DNA of 64,000 nucleotides, from positions 23,644,210 to 23,708,209 of the forward strand of contig NC_057761.1 of assembly GCF_010389155.1 (NCBI RefSeq), given 5' to 3'. The DNA is from Erigeron canadensis. Taxonomy: Eukaryota > Streptophyta > Magnoliopsida > Asterales > Asteraceae. Below, piece after piece: positions 46,212 to 59,641 of this stretch (positions are counted from its first letter, which is position 1; the number at the start of each line of letters is the position of its first letter). The notes below the pieces were generated by a model that was given only the letters and a program-made list of their open reading frames with translations, was not told the origin of the DNA and did no database searches. The position numbers and the translations under genes were made by a program.

Positions 46212-48873
46212 TGTAACACCCGTCATTTTAAAAACCTGAATTTTTTCAAAAACTTTTGCCAAACGGCGTTTAAAATGTAGCGAAAATAAGATCACTTAAA
46301 AACTGCCACAACCGATACGGTTGGTACTTTCAATAAATTGTGTTACCGAGCGCATCATCAAAATGATATCAATGAAATCCAAGTTGGGGCACCAACATAA
46401 ATGTCATTTATCATTACAAGTATCATAAATATAAATAAAGTAGCCGAAACATAGGCTAAGGGAAGTCTAAGTATTCAACCATTTATGCTAGTCTTCTTTA
46501 TTGCATCTACCCCATCTCACCAAACTAATCCTTTCCTAGCTCAAACATGCTTATCCTGAAGGACACAACATTTTTACAAAAGCAAGTGTTAGCTAATAGA
46601 TTAGCTAAGTAAGATACACACATTTATAAAACGTTCTTCATTTTACTTTCATAAAACTTCGTCATATTTTACTTATCAAAACATAATCACATTATATATC
46701 ATCCACAACAATCATTAATCAACCCATATTTCCCTTTTTCCCACGTTCCTTCACATTTCATATCACATCAACGAGTACATACAACTTAATGAACATCTTT
46801 TAACATATCAACATATCTTACAAATTGGTCAATATCCCATATCATATCATCGTATACTTTCAACATAATCAACATCTCATAACTTAGCATAATACACGTA
46901 AACATCTCACTTATACATATTAGCACATGTAGAGTAATTACTCCTAATTGTGCCTATCAACGATACATCATACCTATCAACGACATATCTTCTTATAATC
47001 TTGATCAACTTATTCAACTTAATAAACTTTATGAACTTTATCAACTTAATCAACTTTATCAACTTTAATCAACTTTGAGCATTCCTGATGCTTTTAACAT
47101 TGGTGGTTAGTCACTCCACCCGGAAATACTAGATCAACGTAACTATGCAGCAAGAAATTACTCAAACGACCACTTATAGTATCCCGTCTTGATGGTTAGT
47201 CACTCCATTCGGAATTATTAGATCAACATAACTATGCCGCAGGTATCCACTCAAGCGACCACGTACGAACTAGCTTTTCAACTAGCACGGGTTAAGCTTA
47301 ACACAACCTATGCTCGAGACTTCTTATCTTTATTAGTTTCGGCTACACTTTCACCTAAACTAATCACTTATCAACATCTTTACTTTACTTTAACTTTAGG
47401 TATATTCATTACCTAATGAGTTTCACACCTACTTCAACGTGTAATCTCTTTAACGTGCACATCACATAACATTTCTTCGTATATCTAGTGAACTAGACAT
47501 TTTATACTTAAGTGCACATATAAGCCATCACATATCAACATTTAGGCATACAACGACTTTATCAACATCACATCATATATCATAAACATAACAGGGCGAC
47601 GTAGTTATAAGCATCATACTTTATATGCACATACTTACTTTTACTTTAAACGTCAACATATCAACATAAATCATTTCAACAACACATATCATAATCTTCA
47701 TGGAAACATCATTGTAATCATCACACTATACATGCAATTAACTACCTTTACTTTAAACGTCATCTTATCAACATGCAAACATTCCCATATAACCTCCCAC
47801 ATAACCCGGAAAACCCAACACATATAAGATAATCCGATTAAGAAGTTAATTATAGAAAGCTACCTTTGTTGTGCTTCCAGCGTGAGAAAAGTCATGTATC
47901 TTACCTCAATGGAGTACTCAACAATCACAATCGAGTTTATCGTGCTTGACAAATGTTCCCGACAACCTAAGGTACAAGAACGATTGAAGTAAATCAACTA
48001 AAGACTTAAAAGTACCCTAAACCTTTCTGATGTTTGATCTCATCGAGGGAAAATAGTGACCTCGTCGAGATTGAACTCCAGACCTATACTAGCCATACTG
48101 ATCTCATCGAGAGGGAATGTTGCCCTCGTCGAGACTGATGACCAGATCGACAATTTTCATCTTTAACCTAATTCGACTCCCATTCGATTCTAACACATCT
48201 CCAGGCTTTATGAACTTCATATACACTTAAAAGAAGACCAAAATCACTCATTGAAAACACCAATTGATCCTTGATACATTTAACATCATTATAAAACCTA
48301 TTAATCACGCGAATGACTCGAATTGATTACAGATTGCAATTAAACCAACCCAAAACCCTAAGACCAGATTCTAATCTATTTGCTTGACTCATACCATCAA
48401 CAATCAAAGAAAAATCATCTATATTACCTGTATATAATCACAAGGACGAAAGATCTTGATCACACTTCAATCAACCACCAAGAAACGTAGGGTTTTGGAG
48501 GGAATTTGCTTTAAAAGAAAGGGGGAGTGGCTTGGGGCTCACACACACGTAAGATACAGATTTTTGAGAATTAGGGAAACCTAATTAACTCTTAAACCCA
48601 TGGCCATCACTTTCCTTTTGTCATCTTAAGTTCCTCAACTTCTAAAACATCGCATTCTAAGCTTAACTTATTAACCAGGACATTTATCAACCCAACAAGC
48701 ACTTGACTATCATAACTTTACTTTTAGTTACTTTAGTTTTACTCACAGTTATCATAACATATTAAACACATAAGCGTTTAATCACATAATCCCGTTTAGG
48801 GCACATAACTTAACGCAAACTATAACTAACAGTCAAGTCAACAAGTCAAACATGAAAAGTTCGGGATGTTACA
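46212..48873 (-). mobile_element. long Gypsy-type solo LTR
   Basis: The 2662-bp unit has TGTAACACCC at one end and GGGATGTTACA at the other. TGTAT lies directly outside both ends (46207-46211 and 48874-48878), a perfect 5-bp duplication. On the minus strand the end pattern TGTAACATCCCGAAC...GGGTGTTACA is typical of plant Gypsy LTRs. No internal coding region is present. Inside is a direct duplication of a TTAGTCACTCC...GATCAAC block near 47105 and 47192. Confidence 0.85.
48039..48133. repeat. four CTCRTCGAG near-palindromes in the solo LTR
   Basis: CTCATCGAG at 48039 and 48103 alternates with the perfect arm-T-arm palindrome CTCGTCGAG at 48061 and 48125; spacing is 22, 42 and 22 bases, so two pairs. 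The pairs look like a duplicated unit. Confidence 0.75.
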
Positions 48874-48931
48874 TGTATTGCTGAGCGGACCAGTGTGTTG
48901 GGACAAACTGAGTATACCATTGGAGATGGCC

Positions 48932-49963
48932 TATGAAAATCTTCAATTCATGAAAAATTCAACTTTTTTTTTTTATCTTTTATTTTTGAAAAAACTTCTT
49001 GTGACATTCGAACGCATAACTTTATATTCATTGAGTACCTTCGAATAACAGTTAACATAAGTCTTTTTGGTGACAGTTCGTTAGTAATACTGCAAATTTC
49101 CTATTCCAATAACTAACATAGTACCCTCACAATGTGGCGGTGATCGTGACAATGATGATGTGTTGGTGGAGGTGATTGTTGATGGTAGAGGTGGGGCCGA
49201 ATAGGGTAAATAATTGATGTAAATGTGATTGATTTAGATGGTTAATATATATATTTTAAACAGATAAATAATTTGTAATTTAATCATTAAGTTAAGAGGA
49301 TAATATATGTGAAAATAACTTAAGGTTGTTTTGGTGAAAATATTAGTCAAAAATAAAGTATTGTTATTTTATAAAATAGTATAAATAAATATAGTATTAT
49401 TTTATAAAATAGAATAAATAATAATTGATTAAATTAAAAATTAAAAAGGAGAAATGTTAGGTAAAACATGTAGTACCTATTTTAGATAAAGCAGGGGAAA
49501 ATTATGTAAAATTCAGAGGAAAGTTATGTAAAATTTAAGAGCTATGTATGTTTATCAAATTCAAAGTTTTAATTTGTAACTTTTTTTAAAGTGACAGTAC
49601 TTAAGCTAGTAAAGTAAAAATAAGGGATTTGTTAGTGACAACCCTTAGGGTTGTCAGTAAAAACTACTTGGGTGCACTAAAATTTGTACCTTACTGTTAA
49701 GAAAATCAAGAGGCAGTTTTTAATATATAATGTATTATTTTTAATATATAATGTACAAGTTTTTAAGCATATAATAAATTGTTAATGATAGCTCGTTATC
49801 ATTTCCTAAGAATAATAATAAGAAGAAAGGGAAACAGCAGCAAGTCAAATATGAGTGAGACAGCAGGACGAAGAAACGAATTGAAAGCAAGTTTTTTTTT
49901 TTTTTTTTTAATCTTTCAAACAAACACTCCAGAATCAAACCTTAATCATTTCTGGTTAAAAAT
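48932..49963. other. 5' flank of the ILR1-like gene
   Basis: Contains a GTGGCGGTGATCG-type GC-rich block at 49135-49200. On the minus strand this ends GGGTACTATGTTAG before T, like a decayed 3' end of the Helitron family at 24931-25209. The rest is A+T-rich. A T-run at 49890-49908 lies in the presumed leader; no clear TATA box. Confidence 0.4.
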
Positions 49964-52900
49964 ATGAATAAAAAACTTCCAATTTCCAGTTTATTTACTG
50001 TCCTGTTGTTGTTATGTGTTTTCCTTCCTTTATCAATTCAAATCATAAACGATGATATCAAAGACTACAAAACACAGCTTTTAACCGCAGTAAAACAAGA
50101 CAAAGATTGGTTAATTTCAATCAGAAGACAAATACATGAACACCCTGAACTCCGTTTTCAAGAACATAAAACAAGTGGTCTTATTCGACATGAACTTGAT
50201 AAACTTAATATTTCATATAAATACCCAATTGCAAAAACAGGTGTTGTTGCCGATATCGGTACAGGGTTGCCGCCTTTTGTTGCTCTTAGAGCTGATATGG
50301 ATGCCCTCCCTTTGCAGGTATATATATATATATATACATATACACACATATATTAATTTGGGGTTTGTGTTAAATTATTAATTTGGGGTGCCACGCGGGC
50401 TTAAGGTTTTTGAAGGCCTTAACCGAGATAAGTTTTGGGGGGCCTAGTTCATTAGCATATAAATTAAAGTAAATTAAAAAATCAAAAATGAAAGTCGAGT
50501 AGCTCGACTTATGTTATTGAACTACTAATAATAATAAGATTCAGATGCTGATCCGAAATCAATAAATGTGTTACTACAATGTAAATTATATAATGGTACT
50601 TAGTTAAAAGTCCAAACAATAAGGCTAGTATACAAAATATTGAGGCCGTAAAATTTTGGGAGTCTAATACGATCGCCTAGCCCCATTGTACTGTTGAACC
50701 ACCTCTGCACACTGCACTTATTGGGTTGGCTTAATGAACTTTGTCGTCCAGAAAAGAAAAAAAAAACAATAACGATATTTGAAAGTTGGATATATATTGT
50801 ATAAAAAGTTATAGGTTGGATGAATACGGTAAATTTTCAGGTTATGGTTGGATACATTTTCAAACTTGACCTAAGAGTTAATCACACGAAAATGTATTAA
50901 ACTTGTGCGTGTTATTGTTGTGGCTTCCATGTCATCAAAACCGGCACCACGTTAGTGGTTTACAAGTTATAAAAGGCCAGTCACATATAATAGACACTTG
51001 AAAGTTGAATACAATTTGATGCCCTTAGCCCTACGTTTAATATACAAATTTGATTTTGAGCTAATATATGTATGTCGGAATATATAGGAGTTGGTTGAAT
51101 GGGAACATAAGAGTAAAAGAGACGGTCTGATGCATGGATGTGGGCATGATGCTCATACTACTATGCTTCTTGGTGCTGCTAAGCTACTTAACCAGAGAAA
51201 AGACAAACTTAAGGTATGTTTTTATGTAAAAGGTTTTTATGGTTAAGTGTAGACACCGGCTTTTATTAGATGGTTATCAATTTGGTTTTAGGGGTGTTTG
51301 AATTGGCATTTTTGAAAGGGATTTATTGATATTGTAAAAGTCACACTTTGACGGTCAGTTGTAATACCCGTGTTTTCTGAGAGAATGTTTGGATGTGATT
51401 ATATTGTATAACTATAACCAGATAATAAGCGGTTTAAGTTTTTCATGAACTTGCTCATTTTTTTAACTAATAGGTGTATTGTGAAATGATCAACAGTGTT
51501 TTTTCTAGAAAAAGGAAATCTGTATTGTGAAAATGGCTCAAACTATATTAAGATGGAAATAAGTATTTAGATATAAAAAGGTAATAATCTGTTTGTCGAA
51601 GCATTATAAACTAATTACTTGCAGTGTTCACTCTAAACACTCCCTTACAAATGTATGTGTAACCCTATCTGTATCATGTAACTAAAGAAACCTAGTTGTT
51701 TCAAAGTTCAAACTAAAAATGGTTTTTGGGTGTGTAATGATTAGGATATTAATTCCACGTTCTATCCTACTGAATTTAGTGAATCACTAACCAACTAAAT
51801 CGTTTTAATCTGAAAGGGGACTGTTAGACTTCTTTTCCAACCTGCTGAGGAGGGAGGTGCTGGTGCATCACATATGATAAAAGAGGGTGTACTTGGTGGC
51901 GTAGAGGCTATATTTGGAATGCATGTTGATTTATCGATTCCCACTGGAACTATAGCAACCCTTCCAGGACCAATGCTGGCTGCTGTATGCTTCTTTGTGG
52001 CTCGAATTGAAGGTAAAGGTGGTCATGCTGCCAAACCCCATGCCAGTGTGGATCCAGTACTTGCTGCATCGTCTATTATTTTGGCTTTACAACAATTGAT
52101 CTCTAGAGAACTAGATCCGCTTCATAGTCAAGTATGTGCCAACAGAGTCATTTTCTAGTATAAGTGTATTACAAAGATATATCGTTCATATGCTAAATGC
52201 ATGAAGCTGAAGCTTATGTTGTGTTTTATATTACGAGAATAATACACTACCCCTAAAAACGTGACAGTAAAGAAAATAATAGTATACCTGAATATCCTAT
52301 CCAGCGGTATTAGTGATGATAGTATATGTTATAAGTTATGGCTTCCATGAATAATATCTGTGACTATTGTCGCATGGAGGAATACAAATTGAGTAGATAC
52401 AGAATTAAAGCATACTTGGCAGACTCTGTCTACTGAAGTAGATGTAGGTGATAGTACAATAAAGTCTTGTTGTGCGAAAGTAGATATTGAAACATGTATT
52501 ACACATGTTTCATGAGAGGTAAAAGAAGTTAAGCTTAATGTACAGAATAGATACTGCTACTGGATATAATGGAGATTGTAAGTGATTTAACATAACTGGG
52601 TTGTTAAATTGAATTCAAATTACATATATTAATGATCAAAAAATTGTCATTGTATCTCAGAAGTATAGGTAACAGGATGTGTGGGTCACGAGTTTGGTAA
52701 CGGATCAAATAGGTAAAGGTTGAAACAGGACGGGTTAGGTTTGTTTGACTTGTAGATACTTTTTGTCCTTCTTCAAGATGTTAACAGTTACTACAGTCAA
52801 TATTATTTGTAAAGAAAAAGGACTTTGGGCAATATAGCCGTTTGACCCATCACCCATTGGATGCATACAACATGTTTTTTTTAGCCAGGATTTTATTTGA

Positions 52901-55900
52901 CTCATTTGACCCATTCCCTTTTCACCAAGCTTTTCCAATTTGGCCCGTCCAGATAAAGATTAAACCATCATTGGTCGATTCACAAGTAAATGGGTTGGAA
53001 TTCCACCTGTACCAAGACGTAGTCCGGATTCTGAAATCATTACTTCTTGTATCGATCTTTTTTAGAGTAAATGTGGTGTAAGCCAAAATATGACGTCACT
53101 CATAAATTATAGTGAAGTTCGTAGGTTGTCAAAGTCAGCATATCATATGCTTGTACTTATTAACAACACAAGTATGCAGAAAATCAGAAAGTTCAGATAT
53201 GCATGCTTATTTGAAACAAGTTAATTTTACGATGTTTGACATGTTTATGGCTGTTTTTATGGACAATATCTAATACTTCTATGCTGATACTTGGAACTGG
53301 GTGCAGGTGCTATCAGTTACTTTTGTCAAGGGTGGTGATGCATTTAATGTCATTCCACCTTATGTTGAACTAGGCGGAACACTCAGGAGTTTTACAACCG
53401 AAGGATTGATTCGTCTTCAGCAAAGGGTTAAAGAGGTATATTCCAAATCTTAGATTCTGCTCTTTATTATATGCTATATTGAGGTTTTTATTAGATTAAG
53501 AATTTACTTTTTCATCTGTCCTAATTGGGGGAACTTATACGAGCGTTAAAAGTTGGCCCCGAATAACGGATATCCGAAACTTTGCCAATAATCTAACTTT
53601 AGTAATAGTTCGGTGTGATGACGTGTTCATATCTTTCTGATATTTGTCACTTATTTCCGATGCCGATTCTAAGAATTAAATACAAGAGTTAAGTATTAAA
53701 TAAGATCTCTTTGTACCACGTCAGCAAAACATGCCCACGCCATCACAACTTCCGCAAAATTGTAGTCATCCAGTCAAAAAGGTGCTCAAAAGTGTAATCG
53801 AGCCAGCTTTTAATGTCTTACGTGGCTAGTAAGTTGACTAAGTTCCATAACAAAACCCATTACTTTTATATACCTTCTTGTAGACAACCAGCATTAGATA
53901 CTTTAATATTTATATGATCTAGACTCCTGTTGTAAGCTAATCAGAGAATATAAAGTTTGCCTTTTCTCAAACTAAAGATAAGTAGATTATAAAATAACTT
54001 TATTTCAAAAAGAGAAAATTTCATTACACCACCCTGTGGTTTGTCATTTTATCAATTTTTGCCCCTGTACTTTTTTTTCCTTATTATATCACCTTGTGGT
54101 GACCTTTTGTTTCATTACATACCCCTCACTTTAACGGATGTTTGTTAGTCTCCGTTAACCCGATCACATGAGGGCATATTGGTCAGTTTTCCTCTGTTTA
54201 ATTTCACCCTCTGTTTAATTTCTTTTCTGTTTGAACGAGACCCACCAACAGAAACATGGAGATGACTGCCATTTTCTTTTCTATATGTGATTCACGGTTG
54301 CTGATCGGAGCTAATTAAGTGGTGGTGGTGGGTGATGCCGGTGGTGGTGGGGTCGTGGGGATGATGGAGGTGGCGGAGGTGTGAAGAAGGATGATGCAAA
54401 AAATTGATGGGAGTGGTGGAGATTCTTCATGTTTCTTAGAAAGTTAGTAAAACATGGGTCAAATCTTAATGCAAAATTAAGGTTGAATCTTTTGTGTGGT
54501 GGTAAGCTATGAATTTTGTTTTCCATTGTTTGTTACTTTGTTTTTGCAGAGAAATAAGTTTGTTCTTGTGAGAGAGAGATATGAGGATGGATAAGATTTA
54601 GAAATTGATTTGGGAAAATAGATATAGATATGGATATATTGATTGTATAGAATAAGAATTGATGGAGATGTAGATTTGACTATATGTGTGTGTGCATTCA
54701 TATTAACAGAAGGTGTTAGATCTGGAAAATAAAAAGAGGAGATGAAAAGAGTGTTTAGAGGTAAAAAGACTAAAATACCCTGCACATGAGGGGGTTAACG
54801 GATGACGATAAACAGACGTTAGAGGGAGTGGTGCCTAATGAAGCAAAAAGTCACCACAGGGTGATGTAATAATAATAATAAAAAAGTACGGGGGCGAAAA
54901 TTGATAAAATGGCAAACCACATGGTGGTGTAATGAAATTTTCTCTTTCAAAAAGCATCGATCAGGCTGACAAAATCTAAACCCTCTTATGAACAAATTAT
55001 ATTAATACCCTGAAGACATACAAATAATGCAGAAACTTTTCATTAAAGTTTAGCGACAGCAATTTTCATGTTGTACTAGTATACTACATGACAACTTCAG
55101 ATTTATTTTTCATAATGATCATGGAAGATTGATTACTTCAGTTATAGATAATCAGTTAGCTTCAAATTGACTGGGTTTAAATGGTAACTATGATGTGGTC
55201 CGATCACTTTTATGTGGTATCCATTAATTCTCTTTTCTAATCATGCCTCCTGGTTTTTCCACGTGTCATCATCTAATGATAAGAGGATTATTAGGCTATT
55301 TGGTTAGGAAGATTAATCATTTCCCATAAAATAAACTACCAATACAGCATAAGATTTTTAGTGAACATAATTTTTCTAGCAAACACAATACGGCATAAAA
55401 TTGGTTGGCTGTTATTTGAGAGGTTGGCTATCTCTCGAAACTTGCTTGCTTTCCTGAAATTGGTTTTCTCTCAATGATCCGTAATGAACTCTAGCTCCAT
55501 AGTATTTCAAGCATAATGAGTTAGTTTCTCCTATCCATACTTAGAGAAACCCGTAGACGGTAGACCCATAGTTAAGAAAATACCAACATTCCCTAATGAC
55601 TAATGCTGATGTATTTCTGGCCTAACAAAATATAGATACTTAATGAGGGACTTTTATTTCCATTCAAACTGTTTCTACTAATTTCCTCAGAAGTGTAACT
55701 TGTGGTCATTTAATCTTTTTAACTTCTAAGATAGTCAGAATTCACCAAACACTCAAACATCTAATTTTCATATTATTACAATTTTAAATAACATAAGCAC
55801 CATGAAATCAACACTTTTTTCCATATCCCGGTTTATTTAAGCTGATTATCTGATTGTGATTATTCGATATGACATAATTACTATTAGAAAGACACTCTTA

Positions 55901-56443
55901 AGTATTATGTAATCAGATACCCTTGTATATGACACTGTGTTTATAATTCAAAAGTCTAGTAGAAAGATACTCCGTAACAGTTAAGTGATAATGAAAAACG
56001 CCGAGAGACTTGTAACCAACTTGAATTGTTCAATCACATGATATTCCATGTGGTGTATGGCTTGTCAGGTGGTTGAAGGACAGGCAGCTGTTCATAGATG
56101 TAAAGGTTCGGTTGACATGAAAGAAGATGAGTACCCTCCTTATCCAGCCACCATCAATGATGAAACCTTAAACAAGCATGTGGACCAGGTAGGCGCGATG
56201 TTACTCGGTCCACCGGGAGTCAAATTGTCGAAAAAGGTTATGGCTGGTGAAGACTTTGCTTTCTATCAAGAAGTTATTCCTGGAGTAATGTTTGGAGTTG
56301 GAATACGTAATGAGGATATTGGTTCAATTCACTCCCCACACTCGCCTTATTTCTATCTTGATGAAGATGTTCTTCCTATTGGAGCAGCATTACACACTGC
56401 CATAGCAGAGACTTATCTTAGTGAACACCAACTCCCTTCATAG
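49964..56443 (+). CDS. IAA-amino acid hydrolase, ILR1-like (M20D peptidase)
   Basis: Five exons: 49964-50317, 51088-51213, 51817-52131, 53307-53435 and 56069-56443, all phase 0 with GT-AG borders, giving 432 residues. The enzyme family cleaves amide conjugates of auxin (and jasmonate) to release the free hormone, usually in the ER lumen. Residues 1-26 form a signal peptide ([17 protein letters not shown]). Metal-site motifs are intact: [11 protein letters not shown] (Cys136, His138), PAEEGG (Glu171-172), GMHVDL (His196) and HSPHSP (His396/His399). [10 protein letters not shown] marks the lid/dimerisation domain. The [21 protein letters not shown] block resembles the IAR3/ILL branch more than ILR1 itself. 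The protein ends SEHQLPS, without the KDEL/HDEL-type signal of many relatives. Introns 2 and 4 hold MITEs. AATAAA follows the stop at 56477-56482. Confidence 0.95.
51291..51644. mobile_element. MITE in intron 2 of the ILR1-like gene
   Basis: Left end GGGGTGTTTGAATT and right end CTCTAAACACTCCC are imperfect inverted repeats. Non-coding, 354 bp, with internal AGATAATAAGC and ATTACTTGCAGTG phrases. Target duplication unclear. Confidence 0.45.
54012..54944. mobile_element. Mutator-like MITE in intron 4 of the ILR1-like gene
   Basis: Terminal inverted repeats of about 130 bp begin GAGAAAATTTCATTACACCA at both ends. TTTCAAAAA is repeated perfectly outside them (54003-54011 and 54945-54953), the 9-bp duplication expected of Mutator-like elements. 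The 933-bp body has a GGTGGTGG-rich part and no transposase. Confidence 0.85.
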
Positions 56444-59400
56444 TTCAAAAAGGTGCATACTTTCATGTTTTATTTGAATAAACTTTGTATAGTCCATGTA
56501 ATCAACTTTGTTTCATCCAACCCTTGTTGCTAAATTTCTCAAGTACTTCAATGAAACAAAATCAATACACATTACCATGTCAAAAGTAGTGTATCGGTTA
56601 TGTTATGTCAAGATATAAAATTACCTGATATCCAATTTCTTAGGATGATTGAGGGTTTGTATGAATGAAAACGAAGTTGGTTACCTTTTTATGCAATTAC
56701 CCCCTACTTTCGAGCGTGACATGTAATATAATGACTTCCATTTTAAAAAAACTTGTACTCTGATTAAATGTATATAACTGTCATTATCTCGTCACATATT
56801 ATTGTAGCTTTTGGACAGTTCAGGCTGTCTCGTTACATCTGGCCATCTTCAACAAAACATTGGCAGATGCTATTCGGCGGGCTGAGAATGATTGTTCACA
56901 AATAGTGTCTTTCTATGTTGTCTTTACTCTTTATGATGTTGTTGGTTCACTATTAATCAATTTGGTAGCTTTCTTGATTCAAAACCAAACCACCACAAGT
57001 AGTTGATATGTTATCAACTGTAAAAACTACACATTTGGACTCAATATACTTTATAGACAAACCCCTTTAAATTGTATGGTGGTTGAGTTAAGTATGATTG
57101 CTTAACAACTAAACAAACCAATAATACCCACAATTATGCTAATCCTAACCTCTTATTCCATTCCCCTGGCCCCCACACTAATCTCATACACAATCTTTTT
57201 AATGAACATCATTAAAATGAATATTCTGTGTGTCACACAAATTTGTTGGTTGTTACACATTTAACATTTACTTGGATTAAAAATTTAATAATTTTTTTTT
57301 ACAGTCATAAAGAAGAAAATTTAATTATAGTAAAATAAATTGTATGGAGGCCAAAAGTTTGGGACCCATGGTGACTCATATCCACATGTTTAAGGGTTTC
57401 TATAATTAGTATTTGATCTAGACACTTTTGAGTTAAAATAAAGTTTTCTTACTCTCATTGACTAAGTAACATAATATGGTTATGTAGATCCAAATGCAAT
57501 GTCTATGTGTATAACATTCATCCCCCACGTAACAAAGTTTAAATCTTGCTACAATTCCAAGTGGGAACCTCATGTCTCACCATTATTTTTGTATATAGGT
57601 TCAATTTAAGTTAAATTAGAATGATGGATAATTAAGGTTTTTATCTATTCAGATTACTTAAAAACAACCAAGTTCTTTTGATTTACTGAATTTCTTGTGG
57701 CCGTTTCCAAATCTTCTATGACCATTTTCATACTTGTCATAAATCAAACATGAGACTTTGTAAAAATCTCGGGATGTTAATCATTCCATCTTAAAGGTAG
57801 TTAGATTCGATCAAGAAGGTTAGATTAATCAAAAACCCATAAAAAAACAAAAGATGATAGGTTTGGTAACCACAAATTATAGAACCCAAAAAGAAATGTT
57901 GAATAATATAGCATGTGATACCAAGTTTCAAGTATGTAGATCTTTACACGTAATCTTTATTCCTTTTAGCATAGTCCCAAACTTAAAATTTTAAAGTTGT
58001 TAACTTTCGCCTGACTACTCTATTCATACACCAGCCATCGATTTATCAGAATGCTGTGGCTGTCCTTCAACTAGTTTTACTGTAAAACCGAACAATTTAT
58101 CGTGAATTGTCTGAAAGTTTTGTCGTTTTCAAGAAACGTGCACAAAGATTTCGAGAAAAGACTCTTCAAGAAACGCTAGTTAACGCTATAACTGCATTTC
58201 TTATACCTTCGATAATGACAATCTCCTAAAATTGTAACGTGCATTGTATTAAGGTAGCAAAATGAGCAGGTGGGTAAGTCTGAGTCTGGTAATGTGTCAA
58301 AACGGGTTAATTCACCAACACAATTTTGCACATCACTCATTTTTATTATAAAAGAATATCAAAGAATCTAAATCTTTGAACATCTACCAATTGTATGCAT
58401 TAATAATAGGCATTTGGTGGCTTTCAACTTATAAACAGTTTATAGTTTCTTTTTAAGCAGTCACGGGTTCAAATCTTGACACATGCAAATATAGTAAGAG
58501 GATATAAGCATTTTCGGTTTCTTTTCTTCATCAGCTTTTCGACCTTAACATCGCATCAATATTTTTAATTAACTGACCTGTTAGCTCCCACACTTCTTTG
58601 CCAATAACACATTTTACATTCTTAATTTTATTTTAGAACGACGTGTTAGTTGGTTAGTGGTAAATTGGTAGGAATCCTCTGGTCACATGTACCATCTTGG
58701 TACCCAGAGCGCACACCGCATAGAAACCATGTCTGGTGAAGCACCATCCTCACCACATGAGACACAAGAGATATTTCTCCATTTACATTTAATAAGATTT
58801 GAACCTATGACCTTGTAGTCTTCATCTTATGAACCCATGCGGTCACGGTGACAGTACCAGTTGATCTATAATCCGTTGATCTTTTTATCTAATTTACACA
58901 CATATTCACACATTTATCTAAGGTGATGGGTCTAACCTCCTTCACTTTTCTTCATCGTTTCACCGAAGACTCCAAACCGGTGAGCAAATCTATTAACCCA
59001 TGGCAACAGTGTCTCCAAACCAATGAAGTTGGCGAGTCAAACCTCATACTAATAAGTAATAACCAGTGGCGTCTTCCACGAGTTTTGAATCTCAAAATCG
59101 TCTTCGATTGTGTATAAGAGAGTTGAGATGTAGACAACCTTACCCCTATTTAAAGTAGACAGACTGCTTTCAAGTTCGACTAAAGATACAAAAAAACATC
59201 TAGTTTTACATGATGATCAAACATTTGACCTCTGTCACAAAGATTCCAATCACTTAATACAAACCAGTTGATTAAAGTTATGAGACTGCCAACAGAATTT
59301 CAACTTTTTTTTATCCTTATATGCATTATTCAGTTAGTCTTTCCAATAAACTAATCTAGCCTGATTCATTGGAATTCCCTCTCCTTAAGTTTTGTGGCCA

Positions 59401-59641
59401 TGGATCCCAAATCCAAAAAAGATGGTACATTATTTATATTTAGGAGTTAGTGGCTTTCCATGTGCTATGCCATGTCAATGTTTTGCCTTTATAGGATCGT
59501 AACTCACCGTCCATCCTTAAGATTCTCAACACTTATTTTTCTTATATATTCATCAACATTATATTTCACATTCCCATACATACTACTTGCACTATCTCTT
59601 TCTTTCTTGTTCCACGTCATTTTTTTTCATTAAGGATCATT
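56444..59641. other. intergenic DNA between the ILR1-like and HIPP genes
   Basis: Starts with the ILR1-like 3' region. No supported gene. SINE-derived pieces are present: a decayed tRNA-like stretch with TTTGAACCTATGACCTT at 58797-58815 and the better copy at 59046-59275. A TTATATATT box at about 59541 is the likely HIPP promoter, about 100 bases before its ATG. Confidence 0.45.
59046..59275 (-). mobile_element. antisense SINE copy
   Basis: The plus strand has GGCGTCTTCCACG...AAAATCGTCTTCG, GATGTAGACAACCTTACCCC and TTGACCTCTGTCACAAAG. These are reverse-complement relatives of successive parts of the SINE at 8921-9158, in the right order. Ends and duplications are worn. Confidence 0.55.

Larger units (their letters stand above)
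36986..48931. mobile_element. outer MITE split by nested insertions
   Basis: Terminal inverted repeats GGCCATCTTCAATGG (36986-37000) and CCATTGGAGATGGCC (48917-48931) differ at one position. The three flanking bases are TAA and TAT, a possible worn Harbinger-type duplication. With the nested insertions (hAT-like MITE at 37338-46145 and solo LTR at 46212-48873) set aside, the element is only about 460 bp and non-coding. The ends resemble Tourist/Harbinger MITEs common in plants. Confidence 0.7.

Noticed and set aside
54311..54526. Pro/His-rich minus-strand frame in the ILR1-like intron
   Set aside because: It is a translation of the GGTGGTGG-rich body of the intron MITE.
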